Origin: RDXT01 sp033765305
Lineage (GTDB): Bacteria > Bacteroidota > Bacteroidia > J057
Assembly: GCA_033765305.1 (NCBI GenBank)
Contig: JANRID010000052.1
Location: forward strand, 24,686-88,685
DNA length: 64,000 bases
Direction: 5' to 3'
The position numbers were made by a program, and so were the translations under genes. Positions 36,288 through 44,387 of the stretch are shown here, in pieces (the first letter of the stretch is position 1; each line of letters begins with the position of its first letter). The notes beneath the pieces are model-generated. The model was not told the DNA's origin. It did no database searches and saw only the letters and a list, made by a program, of their open reading frames with translations.

Positions 36288-37277
36288 ATGAAGCGTATAC
36301 TGACAGGGGGGATGCTGGGCCTGCTGGCGGTCCTGGGGCTGCGGGCGCAAACTCCGGCCGCCCCGCGCCGGGTCTGGTTCGACACCGATATCATGATGGG
36401 CCTGCCCGAGCGGGCACCCCGCGAGGTGGATGACGGCGTGACGCTCATCATGGCGCTGGCGCAGCCCCGGATTGAGCTGGCCGGCATCAGCCTGATTACC
36501 GAGATTGAATACGGCTACCAGATCACGGAAGAAATCCTGCGGCGCTACGCGCCCGGCCGGAAGATCGGCATTTACAAAGGCTCGCCGCAGGCCGCCGACC
36601 TCGGCACGGAGACCGATGCCAGCCTGGCGCTGGCCGCTGCGCTGCGCAAGGAAAAGCTCGACATCCTGGCCCTGGGGCCCGCCACCAATGTGGCCACCGT
36701 GCTCAAAAACCATCCCGAACTCGCTTCGCAGATCGGCACCATCGCCTTCTGCGCGGGCCGCACCACCGGCTACGCCTTCCAGCCCGGCCTCCGGCGCAAT
36801 GTTACGGTGGACTACAATTTCGAGAAGGATGTGGAATCCTTCCGCGTGATTTTCGAGTCGGGGGTGCATGTGGTGCTGAGCGGCTTTCAGTGCAGCGAAT
36901 ACCTGCTGCTGGGCAAGACCGACACGCGTTTCCTGCTCTCCGGCAACGAGCACGACCGCTGGCTGTATGCCTTCCTCGATCCCTGGCAGCAGCGGGCAAA
37001 ACAGCTCTTCGGGGTGGAGGGGTTCATCCCCTACGACGTGACGCCGCTGGGCTACTTTACGCATCCGGAGTATTTCCTCATCGAGCGGGAGATGCCGGTG
37101 GTGATCAACTACCGCCGGAACGATGCCACCATCGGCCGCAGCCTGCCCGAAAGCAAGCACTTCCTCGAAGCGGGCCGCGAATACCGGTCGCCCTGGAAGG
37201 CCGATTTCGCCTACCGCACCCTGCCCGGCTTTGAGGAGATCGTCATCGAATCCATCAAAGCACCCGAAAAACCCTGA
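36288..37277 (+). CDS. Secreted inosine/uridine-preferring nucleoside hydrolase family protein
   Basis: 329 residues from ATG 36288 with a signal peptide (cleavage near LRAQT); an ATG at 36255 would add eleven residues. The family hydrolyses ribonucleosides to base and ribose with a Ca2+ bound by an N-terminal Asp cluster. Here the cluster is DTDIMM followed, twelve or so residues later, by EVDDGVTLIMAL, so the usual compact DxDPGxDD is split by an insertion. LDILALGPATNVATVLKNHP and the His/Asp-bearing C-terminal region are family-like. Export suggests nucleoside scavenging outside the cytoplasm. Confidence 0.82.
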   Translation: MKRILTGGMLGLLAVLGLRAQTPAAPRRVWFDTDIMMGLPERAPREVDDGVTLIMALAQPRIELAGISLITEIEYGYQITEEILRRYAPGRKIGIYKGSPQAADLGTETDASLALAAALRKEKLDILALGPATNVATVLKNHPELASQIGTIAFCAGRTTGYAFQPGLRRNVTVDYNFEKDVESFRVIFESGVHVVLSGFQCSEYLLLGKTDTRFLLSGNEHDRWLYAFLDPWQQRAKQLFGVEGFIPYDVTPLGYFTHPEYFLIEREMPVVINYRRNDATIGRSLPESKHFLEAGREYRSPWKADFAYRTLPGFEEIVIESIKAPEKP

Positions 37278-37287
37278 ATCAGGGCGC

Positions 37288-37318
37288 TTTTATCGCATGC
37301 TTCCGTTGCATATCTTTG
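37288..37318 (+). promoter_or_regulatory. Promoter of prfB
   Basis: TTTT at 37288-37291, exactly 19 nt, and an exact TAnnTTTG box (TATCTTTG) at 37311-37318, 49 nt before the prfB start. Confidence 0.75.
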
Positions 37319-37367
37319 CGGGCTCAGGCAGAATGGACTGCCTGAGCTTATCTCTCCTTCATCACCT

Positions 37368-38469
37368 ATGACCCTGGAACAACTCCGAGGCCTTCAGTCG
37401 CGAATCGAAGCGCTGAAGGGCTATCTTTGACGTCGATCGCAAGATCGCCCGCATAGAAGAAAAAGAAGCCATCACCCAGCAGCCGGACTTTTGGGATCAT
37501 CCGGCAGAAGCCCAGAAGGTGATGCGCGAAATCAGTGCCCTGAAAATGTGGCCCACTGCCTGGAAATCCGTTGCCGATCAGGTGGCGGAGCTGGAAGTGC
37601 TGTATGAGTTCCTCAAGGAAGGCGAAGGCAGCGAGGACGAGGTGGAGGCGGCCTACGCCAAAACCCGCGATGCCGTGGAAGACCTGGAATTCAAGAACAT
37701 GCTCTCCCGCGAGGAAGACCGCATGAGCTGCCTGGTGGAGATCAACTCCGGCGCAGGCGGCACCGAAAGCCAGGACTGGGCCTCCATCCTCAAGCGCATG
37801 TACATCATGTACGCCGAGCGCAGCGGATACAAGTGGGAGCTCGTGGACGAGGTGGACGGGGATACGGCCGGGATCAAAAGCTGCACCCTGGAAATCAGCG
37901 GCGAATTTGCCTACGGCTACCTGAAAGGCGAGTCGGGGGTGCACCGGCTGGTGCGCATCAGCCCCTTCGACAGCAATGCCCGCCGGCACACCTCCTTTGC
38001 CTCCGTATTCGTCTATCCCGAAGCCGATGACACCATCGAGATCGAGATCAACCCGTCGGATCTGGAGTGGGATACCTTCCGGGCAGGCGGCAAGGGCGGC
38101 CAGAACGTGAACAAGGTGGAAACCGCTGTCCGGGTGCGCCACCTGCCCAGCGGGATCGTAGTGGCCTGCCAGGTGGAGCGCAGCCAGGGCCGCAACCGCG
38201 AACTGGCGATGCAGATGCTCAAAAGCCGCCTGTATCAGGTCGAAATCGAAAAGCGGAACGCCGAACGCGACAAAATCGAAGCCGGCAAGAAAAGCATCGA
38301 ATGGGGCTCGCAGATCCGCAACTACGTACTGCACCCCTACAAGCTGGTGAAGGATGTGCGCACCGAGCACGAAACCAGCAACGCCCAGGGCGTGCTGGAC
38401 GGCGATCTGGATGCGTTCATCAAGGCCTTTCTGATGCAGGAGGCCGCCGCCAACGCGCCCAATACCTGA
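37368..38469 (+). CDS. prfB: Peptide chain release factor 2 with programmed +1 frameshift
   Basis: The ATG at 37368 opens 20 codons ending TAT-CTT, followed by an in-frame UGA (37428-37430). A +1 shift at CTT-TGA-C resumes at GAC 37429 and runs to 38469, giving about 366 residues. The shift site aagggcTATCTTTGAC keeps the Shine-Dalgarno-like purine run and the CUU-UGA-C slippery core used for RF2 autoregulation. The product has the anticodon-like SPF motif (ISPFDSNARRHTSFASV) and the catalytic GGQ (AGGKGGQNVNKVETAV). It releases nascent chains at UGA and UAA. It has its own promoter and a downstream hairpin. Confidence 0.97.
37416..37431 (+). promoter_or_regulatory. Programmed ribosomal frameshift site of prfB
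   Basis: AAGGGCTATCTTTGAC: a weak SD-like AAGGG three bases before TAT, then CTT-TGA-C. When RF2 is scarce the ribosome pauses at UGA and slips +1. Confidence 0.92.
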
Positions 38470-38491
38470 GGTGCCCGATTGCTCATCAATT

Positions 38492-38520
38492 CGCCCCCTG
38501 CAAGCTGCGGGGGGCGGATT
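38492..38520 (+). terminator. Terminator after prfB
   Basis: cgccccc / gggggcg (38492-38498 and 38510-38516) with an 11-nt loop, followed by GATTTT. Confidence 0.65.
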
Positions 38521-38528
38521 TTGAATAG

Positions 38529-38708
38529 GCGGCAGTATTATATATATTTGGTCAATCGTATGAGGCTGCGAGAAAAATCAACGAATATGGTATCGGAATC
38601 AGATATCCGCAGCCTGGGGAAGATCCTTCATTATCCGATGTTGAAGAGGCAATCGAGGCAGCAGTATTGTTCCAGGCGTTTACAGTACAGCTAATGGCCA
38701 CGGAATAA
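38529..38708 (+). pseudogene. Short start-less coding remnant
   Basis: An open stretch of 59 codons after a TAG, with no ATG, GTG or TTG near its beginning. The conceptual product (EAARKINEYGIGIRYPQPGE, then DVEEAIEAAVLFQAFTVQL) looks protein-like but matches no family I know. An exact TAnnTTTG box (TATATTTG) sits at 38543-38550 inside it. Two copies of a GCAGTATT-containing motif, coding AAVLY and AAVLF, occur at 38532 and 38671. It is most likely a decayed gene tail, less likely a small gene with an odd start. Confidence 0.35.
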
Positions 38709-38737
38709 TCTTGCTTTGGGAATAAGTAGCCGTGTTT

Positions 38738-39379
38738 TTACACCGCTCCCCCTTCCTCGCCGCCCGTTTCCCCGTAGAACATAGCCGCCTCTTCGGCTTC
38801 GCTGGGCTCCGGCCCGAACTGGATGCCGGCATAGAGCTCGGCCAGGCTGAGCGCCAGGCCCCACTCCGGCAGCACAAGGGTCTCATCCGGCTCGCTGAGC
38901 AGCTCCACCAGCCAGCGTCCGCCTTCCTGGCGCTGGTAATGGTGCACCAGCCGCAGGTCCTGCGCAATGACGATGTAATGCCGCAGCGATGGCAGCTTGA
39001 AATATTCCAGCATCTTGAACCCCAGGTCTTTCCGCGTGCTGCTTTCGGAGAGCACCTCCACGATCAGCCAGGGGCTGCGGACGCCGTTTTTGGTCTGCAG
39101 GTCCAGCGGATGGCAGGTGGAGACGATGTCGGGATACAGGTAGCGATCGCTCCGGTGGCGGAAGAGCCGCACACTTTCCATAAACACCTCGCATCCGGCA
39201 CGCTCCGCAGCGGGAAGCATCCGGGCAATCAGCCTGGCTATGAGCTTATTATGCCGGTTGCTGGCCCCAGACATCGCAACGGTCTCGCCGTCGTGGTATT
39301 CGTATCGCTCCTCCGAGCGGGCTTCGAGCTTCTGGTAGGCTTCCCAGGAATCGGACAGATCCGGCAGTGGATAGGCCAT
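38738..39379 (-). CDS. Uma2 family (DUF820) restriction-endonuclease-fold protein
   Basis: 213 residues. Uma2 proteins have a PD-(D/E)xK fold and are abundant in cyanobacteria and some Bacteroidota; their role is not settled. Visible hallmarks are an N-terminal RYEYHDGETVAMSGAS segment, YLYPDIVSTCHP carrying the catalytic Asp, and LIVEVLSESSTRKDLGFKM carrying the E-x-(V/L) strand and the S-x-x-T-R-x-x-D helix, followed by YFKLPSLRHYIVI. The C-terminal tail is acidic. It is monocistronic beside the remnant and shows no partner gene. Confidence 0.9.
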   Translation of the reverse strand: MAYPLPDLSDSWEAYQKLEARSEERYEYHDGETVAMSGASNRHNKLIARLIARMLPAAERAGCEVFMESVRLFRHRSDRYLYPDIVSTCHPLDLQTKNGVRSPWLIVEVLSESSTRKDLGFKMLEYFKLPSLRHYIVIAQDLRLVHHYQRQEGGRWLVELLSEPDETLVLPEWGLALSLAELYAGIQFGPEPSEAEEAAMFYGETGGEEGGAV

Positions 39380-39555
39380 GCGGTGAATACTTTCGGAAAA
39401 GATACAAAAAGTGCGGAAGCGCGGATGCGGCGCAGCCGCAAAAATCCCGCGCCCGCTGTAAGCTGCCGCCCCGATCCGGCGACTGATGTGCGGAAACTTT
39501 GTGTACTTTCACCGGTTTAACCGAGGATTCAGAAATCCAAGATCCGCTGCTGATG

Positions 39556-42366
39556 ATGAAACGTGTATTCCCCCATGTGCTGGCGCTGTGCTGTGCCGCA
39601 CTGCCGCTCGCGATGTACGGCCAGGCGTCCCGCCCGATGCCCGGCCTCCGCGCCCTCGGCACGGAAACCGCCCCCGGATGGTTTGTGCCGGCGCCGGACC
39701 GCGTCCTGGATGCCAAATCTTTCCCGGAACAGCACGCTGCGGCGCTGGGTCTCCTGCCCGGCGAGCAGCTTGCCCTGCTGAAAACGGAAACCGACGCGCT
39801 GGGCTGGGTGCATCAGCGCTACCAGCTGACGGTGCAGGGCGTGCCCGTGGAGGGTGCCCAGTGGCTTACCCATGCGGAAAACGGCATCCTCCGCTCTGCA
39901 AACGGCTATCTGCCCTATGTGCCGGGCCCGCACCGCCTGCCCCAGCTTGCTGCGGCCCAGGCGGTGGCGAAGGCCTTGCAGCAGGTGAATGCCGACCGTT
40001 ATATGTGGGAAGATGCGGGCGCAACCGCCATGCTGCGCCGGCTCACCGGCAATCCGCAGGCGAGCTACTACCCGGAAGCGCAGCTGGTCTATACCGATGC
40101 GGACTTTGAACGGAATGAGACGGCTTTTGCGCTGGCCTGGAAGGTGGAGGTCTATGCCGCATCGCCGCATTCCAAGCAGCTGCTCTATTTCGACGCGCAG
40201 ACTGGGGCCCTGCTCAAATCGCTCGAAACCCTGCACACGGCCAACAGCACCGGCGTGGCGGAAACCAAATACAGCGGCACGCGCACCATCGTCACCGACA
40301 GCACCGCGTCCGGCTTCCGCCTGCGCGAGCAAAACCGCGGCCTTGGCGTATCCATCGAAACCTATGACCTGAACCAGGGCACCGATTTCGACCTGGCCGA
40401 AGATTTCTGGGATGCGGACAATTACTGGAACAATGTCAATCCGGAGCTGGACGAAGCCGCTACCGATGCGCACTGGGGCGCCGAGGTGACCTACGACTAT
40501 TTTCTCCAGACCCACAACCGCAACAGCTACGATAATGCGGGCAGCCCGGTGGTCAGCTATATCCATTACGATGTCGCCTTTTTCAATGCCTTCTGGAACG
40601 GCCAGTGGATGACCTTCGGCGACGGAAACAACAGCCCCCTGACCGGGCTCGATGTAGTAGCCCATGAGCTGACCCACGGCGTGACGCAATATTCCGCCGA
40701 TCTGGTCTATGCCTACGAGCCGGGCGCGCTCAACGAGTCCTTCAGCGATATCTTCGGCAACCTGGCCGAGCACGCAGGCGATGCCGCCCTGGCCGACTGG
40801 CGCATCGGCGAAGGCTTTGGATTTGCCTTCCGTTCGATGAGCAATCCCAAGCAGTTCGGCAATCCCGATACCTATAAGGGCAACAACTGGCTGGCTGGAA
40901 CCTTCGACAACGGCGGGGTGCACATCAACAGCGGGGTGCAGAACTACTGGTTCTACCTGCTCTCCGAAGGCGGCTCCGGCACCAACGACCGGAACGTGCC
41001 GTATGCAGTCACGGGCATCGGGCGCGAAGCCGCCGGGCAGATCGCCTACCGGAACCTGGTCTATTACCTGACGCCGCTCTCCCAGTATGCCGATGCGCGC
41101 ATGGGCTCGATCCGGGCAGCCGAAGACCTCTTCGGAACCTGCTCGCCGGCATATCAGTCGGTCTTCGCTGCCTGGCATGCCGTCGGCATCGGCACCGCCA
41201 TCCGCAGCCTGGACTTCGGGGTGGTGCATGTCGAGCCGTTCGAGTCGTGCGAGATCGGCGCAGCGGAACAGGTGACCATCACGGTGCAGTACTTCGGCTG
41301 CGACACCCTGCCGCCCCAGCTGCTGCAGGTGGCCTATTTCGCCGAACCGTTTGCCCTGTCGGTGGAGCCGCTCCAGCTCGGTATTACCCTGCCGGGCTCG
41401 TCGTTCACCTACACCTTCCAGCAGCCGCTCGATATGTCGGCCAATGGCACCTACTCGGTTGTCAGCCGCACCCTGTCGGCTACCGACCCGGATTTCACCA
41501 ACGATTCGTCTGCCTTCGTATTTGCCTACCGGACTGCCCTTCCCGAAGCGGATACCCTGACTTTCGAGCAGACGGCCAGCCTGGGCGCGCAGCTGCACCT
41601 CCGCGAAGGCAGCGAAGGCAATATCGAAACCGCATCGGGCCTGGGCGCCGGCGGAAGCACCGGCCTGCTGATGGAAGGCGGAGACCGCGATGCCTTCGGC
41701 ATATTCTGGGGCTTTCTCGATCCGTTTGAGGGCAACCCGGATTATACCTCCCAAGCCTGCTTCTGCGCTTCCGGCAGCGCGCTCGACAGCATGCACCTGT
41801 CTTTCGACCTGCGGCAGACCTTTTCTCCCTTCCGGGAAATCAACCTCGGCATCGATTCGCTGCTGGCGGCTTCATGGGTCAACAACTTCCGCGTGACGGT
41901 CAACGGGCGCGAAGCGCAGCGCTTTACCCCGTACGCTCATAATCCGCCCCAGTTTACGCCGCAGCGCGTAGACCTGACGCCCTTCCTGGCCGAGACCATG
42001 CGCATCTGCCTCGAAAGCAACCTCAACCAGAGCCGGGCCGGGGATGGATTTGAAATCGGCGACGCGGTGTACCTGGACAATATCCGCATCGAAACGGATG
42101 CGTGGGCCACTGCCGCTGATCCCGATGCGCTGGCAGGCGTGCAGCTCTTCCCCAATCCTGCCGGCAGCCTGCTGACCATCCGCAGCACGGCAGCGCCGGT
42201 GCTGGAGGTCCAGGTCCGGAATCTGATGGGCCAGACGCTGATGGCCTGGCAGCGCCAGGGCGGAACGGAGGCGGTGCTGGATCTGGCGGCGCTCCCGGCA
42301 GGCCTCTACGTCGCTGAAATCCGGACGCAGGCCGGACGGGTGCAGCGCCAGTTTGTGCGGGAATAA
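39556..42366 (+). CDS. T9SS-secreted M4 (thermolysin-like) metallopeptidase
   Basis: 936 residues with a signal peptide (RVFPHVLALCCAALPLAMYG); the ATG at 39553 is an equal alternative. An FTP/PepSY-like propeptide covers about residues 50-210. The M4 catalytic domain carries H370-E-L-T-H374 and Glu394 (NESFSD), with the exact spacing of thermolysin's zinc ligands, and the late catalytic His in DNGGVHINSGVQNYWFY. Beta domains follow, and a type IX sorting domain ends the chain (GVQLFPNPAGSLLTI ... LPAGLYVAEIRT). It is probably a broad extracellular protease. Confidence 0.95.
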   Translation: MKRVFPHVLALCCAALPLAMYGQASRPMPGLRALGTETAPGWFVPAPDRVLDAKSFPEQHAAALGLLPGEQLALLKTETDALGWVHQRYQLTVQGVPVEGAQWLTHAENGILRSANGYLPYVPGPHRLPQLAAAQAVAKALQQVNADRYMWEDAGATAMLRRLTGNPQASYYPEAQLVYTDADFERNETAFALAWKVEVYAASPHSKQLLYFDAQTGALLKSLETLHTANSTGVAETKYSGTRTIVTDSTASGFRLREQNRGLGVSIETYDLNQGTDFDLAEDFWDADNYWNNVNPELDEAATDAHWGAEVTYDYFLQTHNRNSYDNAGSPVVSYIHYDVAFFNAFWNGQWMTFGDGNNSPLTGLDVVAHELTHGVTQYSADLVYAYEPGALNESFSDIFGNLAEHAGDAALADWRIGEGFGFAFRSMSNPKQFGNPDTYKGNNWLAGTFDNGGVHINSGVQNYWFYLLSEGGSGTNDRNVPYAVTGIGREAAGQIAYRNLVYYLTPLSQYADARMGSIRAAEDLFGTCSPAYQSVFAAWHAVGIGTAIRSLDFGVVHVEPFESCEIGAAEQVTITVQYFGCDTLPPQLLQVAYFAEPFALSVEPLQLGITLPGSSFTYTFQQPLDMSANGTYSVVSRTLSATDPDFTNDSSAFVFAYRTALPEADTLTFEQTASLGAQLHLREGSEGNIETASGLGAGGSTGLLMEGGDRDAFGIFWGFLDPFEGNPDYTSQACFCASGSALDSMHLSFDLRQTFSPFREINLGIDSLLAASWVNNFRVTVNGREAQRFTPYAHNPPQFTPQRVDLTPFLAETMRICLESNLNQSRAGDGFEIGDAVYLDNIRIETDAWATAADPDALAGVQLFPNPAGSLLTIRSTAAPVLEVQVRNLMGQTLMAWQRQGGTEAVLDLAALPAGLYVAEIRTQAGRVQRQFVRE

Positions 42367-42405
42367 GCGGACAGGCCGGCAGACCTACAGGATCTGGCCT
42401 GCGGG

Positions 42406-42828
42406 TCAGATCCTTTTTTTGTGCAGCACCAGCGCCTCGCCGTCGATGAGCAGCTTGTCCGGGCCGGTCTGGAAGAGCTGGGTCCGGATCCGGGCGCGGT
42501 GGGTAGCCGGATCGGCTTCCAGCACCGTCAGCAGGACCCTGCAGGCTGTGCCGGGGTACACCGGGCGGAGAAACTGCATCGATTGTTCGAGGTAAATGCT
42601 GCCCTCTCCGGGAAACTCCATCCCCAGGATGCGGGAAAAGACGCTTCCCGCCAGAAAGCCATGCACAATGGGTCTGCGGAAGGCGGTCCGGGCCGTGTAT
42701 TCCGCGTCGAGATGCAGGGGGTTGCGGTCTCCGCTCACGTCGGCGAAGGCTGCTACCTGCTCCTGGGTGAAGGTCACGGGCTGCTCGTAGGTGTCGCCCG
42801 GCTGGATCAGGGGTACAGAAAGGTCCAT
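42406..42828 (-). CDS. MaoC-like (R)-specific enoyl-CoA hydratase/dehydratase
   Basis: 140 residues with a single hot-dog domain. The hydratase motif is complete: DVSGDRNPLHLDAEYTARTAF, with the catalytic Asp and His, then PIVHGFLAGSVFSRILG. Members hydrate trans-2-enoyl-CoA in fatty-acid or polyhydroxyalkanoate metabolism. It converges on the metallopeptidase gene with 39 nt between the stops. A TAnnTTTG box lies only four bases upstream of the ATG, so the message may be leaderless. Confidence 0.9.
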   Translation of the reverse strand: MDLSVPLIQPGDTYEQPVTFTQEQVAAFADVSGDRNPLHLDAEYTARTAFRRPIVHGFLAGSVFSRILGMEFPGEGSIYLEQSMQFLRPVYPGTACRVLLTVLEADPATHRARIRTQLFQTGPDKLLIDGEALVLHKKRI

Positions 42829-42832
42829 GCTG

Positions 42833-42840
42833 CAAACATA
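42833..42840 (-). promoter_or_regulatory. TAnnTTTG box directly abutting the MaoC start codon
   Basis: TATGTTTG on the minus strand, an exact match, four bases before ATG. I see no TTTG about 19 nt upstream. Confidence 0.5.
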
Positions 42841-42972
42841 CGACAGATTGCTGTACGGCTCGCTGTGCGCTGGGTGCGGGGGACGGCGAGACCGAACATA
42901 CGGAGATCCAGGAAGAGGCCCGTTTGAGGGACACTCAGATCAAAATGCAACAAAAATCTGCTAAGTGTGCAG

Positions 42973-43533
42973 TCAGGCATTTGATTGGCCTGGATTAGTT
43001 CGCTTTTTAGGAAGTGCCTCCCCGGTTCCGTCATATTCTACAGCTACGACGATGATCGGAAAAGTCGATGCTTCTTTGAACTCTTCTTCGATATACCGTT
43101 GTGCATCCCGAAGACTGGGGGTTCTATCCGTTAAAAATGACTGCAGACGATCGGAAGGCACGACAATGACCCCTGCATCGATTTTCCCTTGCTGAATCGC
43201 ATTCCGCAAATGTACAATATCCCGGATCAGCAAGTCGCTGCGTGCGGAGACTTGTACCTCGACGCCAAGTTTTGTAATGACGGTAGAATTGTACCGCATG
43301 GTTTTGACCCAGTCAATGCCGCCTGAAACCGTTTTTATCCATTTTTCCCCACTTGCAAAGCGAGCATCCAGTGCTTCCCGAATGAACGCAGCACTGTTTT
43401 TCTTGGGTTCTTCAAGAACGAAGATCTTGGTGTCCAGAATAATCTGAAGCAATTCGAGATATAAATCAGACAGCCCCAACCGGCAGACCTTCTCCTTCGC
43501 TCCGTCGTAATACTGTATCGAAGTGATTTTCAT
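42973..43533 (-). CDS. BglII/BstYI-type type II restriction endonuclease
   Basis: 186 residues from ATG 43533. The C-terminal half follows the BglII/BstYI pattern: GGIDWVK (Asp74), then GVEVQVSARSDLLIRD with Glu92-Val-Gln94, the E-x-Q that replaces E-x-K in this family, then IDAGVIVVPSDRLQSFLTDR. The Asp-Glu spacing is longer than the nine residues I recall for BglII, indicating an insertion. Relatives cut AGATCT or RGATCY; the site here is a guess. The start overlaps the methylase 3' end by 68 bp, as expected for coordinated expression. The gene is AT-richer than its flanks. Confidence 0.78.
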   Translation of the reverse strand: MKITSIQYYDGAKEKVCRLGLSDLYLELLQIILDTKIFVLEEPKKNSAAFIREALDARFASGEKWIKTVSGGIDWVKTMRYNSTVITKLGVEVQVSARSDLLIRDIVHLRNAIQQGKIDAGVIVVPSDRLQSFLTDRTPSLRDAQRYIEEEFKEASTFPIIVVAVEYDGTGEALPKKRTNPGQSNA

Positions 43534-44341
43534 ACAAGATCGCATTGTAGTCGAAAGCACATACCTGAGACGCAAATACAGGCAGCTGTATTTCAAATCG
43601 CTGCTTAATATAATGAGAGTCAAAAAGTTCAGTACCTACCCATCTTCTATGGCTGAGTTCGGCAGCCTGAAAAGTAGAGCCGCCGCCACCGAATGGATCG
43701 AATACCAAATCGCCCGGGTTGGTTGAGATTTGGATTGCTCGCTCAGGTATGACAAGCTTCAGCTCATTCACACCGGGCCGGATTTTAAATTTCTTATGCC
43801 GGTTAGGGGAGGTATCATCCCAGAAATCGGTAAGATTCAGTCCATCAGGGTGAAGTTTGTCGCGGTGCCCCCCATAGTCTTTGATCTCTTTGCCGCAATG
43901 TCTGCACGTGGCCACAGGGATACGCAGTTTGTTGAATACAGCTGGTTCTCCTTTAGAGTAGTATAACAGCGCATAATGAGCTGGATACAGCCGCCTTCCT
44001 CTTGGATACGTTCCTTTCATGGTGAGTGCAATCCAATGACGGAAGGTTAAATGGTCATGCATAAAGCCTGCAAAACGGACAGCTAATTCAGGTGTTGCAT
44101 AGATAAAAAACGAACCGCCGGGCTTGAGCGTACGGATGCATTCGCCGATCCATCTGCGGCTCCACTCAAAATAGGCGTCTTGCTCGCGCTCGTCGTTATA
44201 TCCGTTTCTATAATCCTTGCCAATATTGAACGGCGGATCGGCGAAGATACAATCGAACTGATTAGGTTTCACATTTGCCAAAAAATCTAAGCAATCACCC
44301 TCAAATAATGCGCCATGCAGGCTAGTGAAGTATGGCCTCAT
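43466..44341 (-). CDS. Beta-class site-specific DNA methyltransferase of a type II R-M system
   Basis: 291 residues from ATG 44341; an in-frame TTG at 44395 overlaps the AlkB stop and is less likely. Motif IV comes first (FADPPFNIGKDY, Asp35-Pro-Pro-Phe) and the SAM-binding motif I near the C-terminus (VFDPFGGGGSTFQAAE), the order of beta-class amino-methyltransferases. DPPF favours N6-adenine, though N4-cytosine cannot be excluded. A CRHCG/KEIKDYG segment near residue 170 may form a small metal knuckle. It protects the host site cut by the overlapping endonuclease. AT-rich composition marks both genes as an acquired cassette. Confidence 0.88.
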   Translation of the reverse strand: MRPYFTSLHGALFEGDCLDFLANVKPNQFDCIFADPPFNIGKDYRNGYNDEREQDAYFEWSRRWIGECIRTLKPGGSFFIYATPELAVRFAGFMHDHLTFRHWIALTMKGTYPRGRRLYPAHYALLYYSKGEPAVFNKLRIPVATCRHCGKEIKDYGGHRDKLHPDGLNLTDFWDDTSPNRHKKFKIRPGVNELKLVIPERAIQISTNPGDLVFDPFGGGGSTFQAAELSHRRWVGTELFDSHYIKQRFEIQLPVFASQVCAFDYNAILYENHFDTVLRRSEGEGLPVGAV

Positions 44342-44387
44342 CGCAATAATGTTAGTAATTCCAACAAAATAAGCAAATCTTCTGTAC

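Noticed and set aside
37428..37430. UGA near the start of prfB as a nonsense mutation or sequencing error
   Set aside because: It sits exactly at the conserved CTT-TGA-C programmed frameshift context of RF2 genes.
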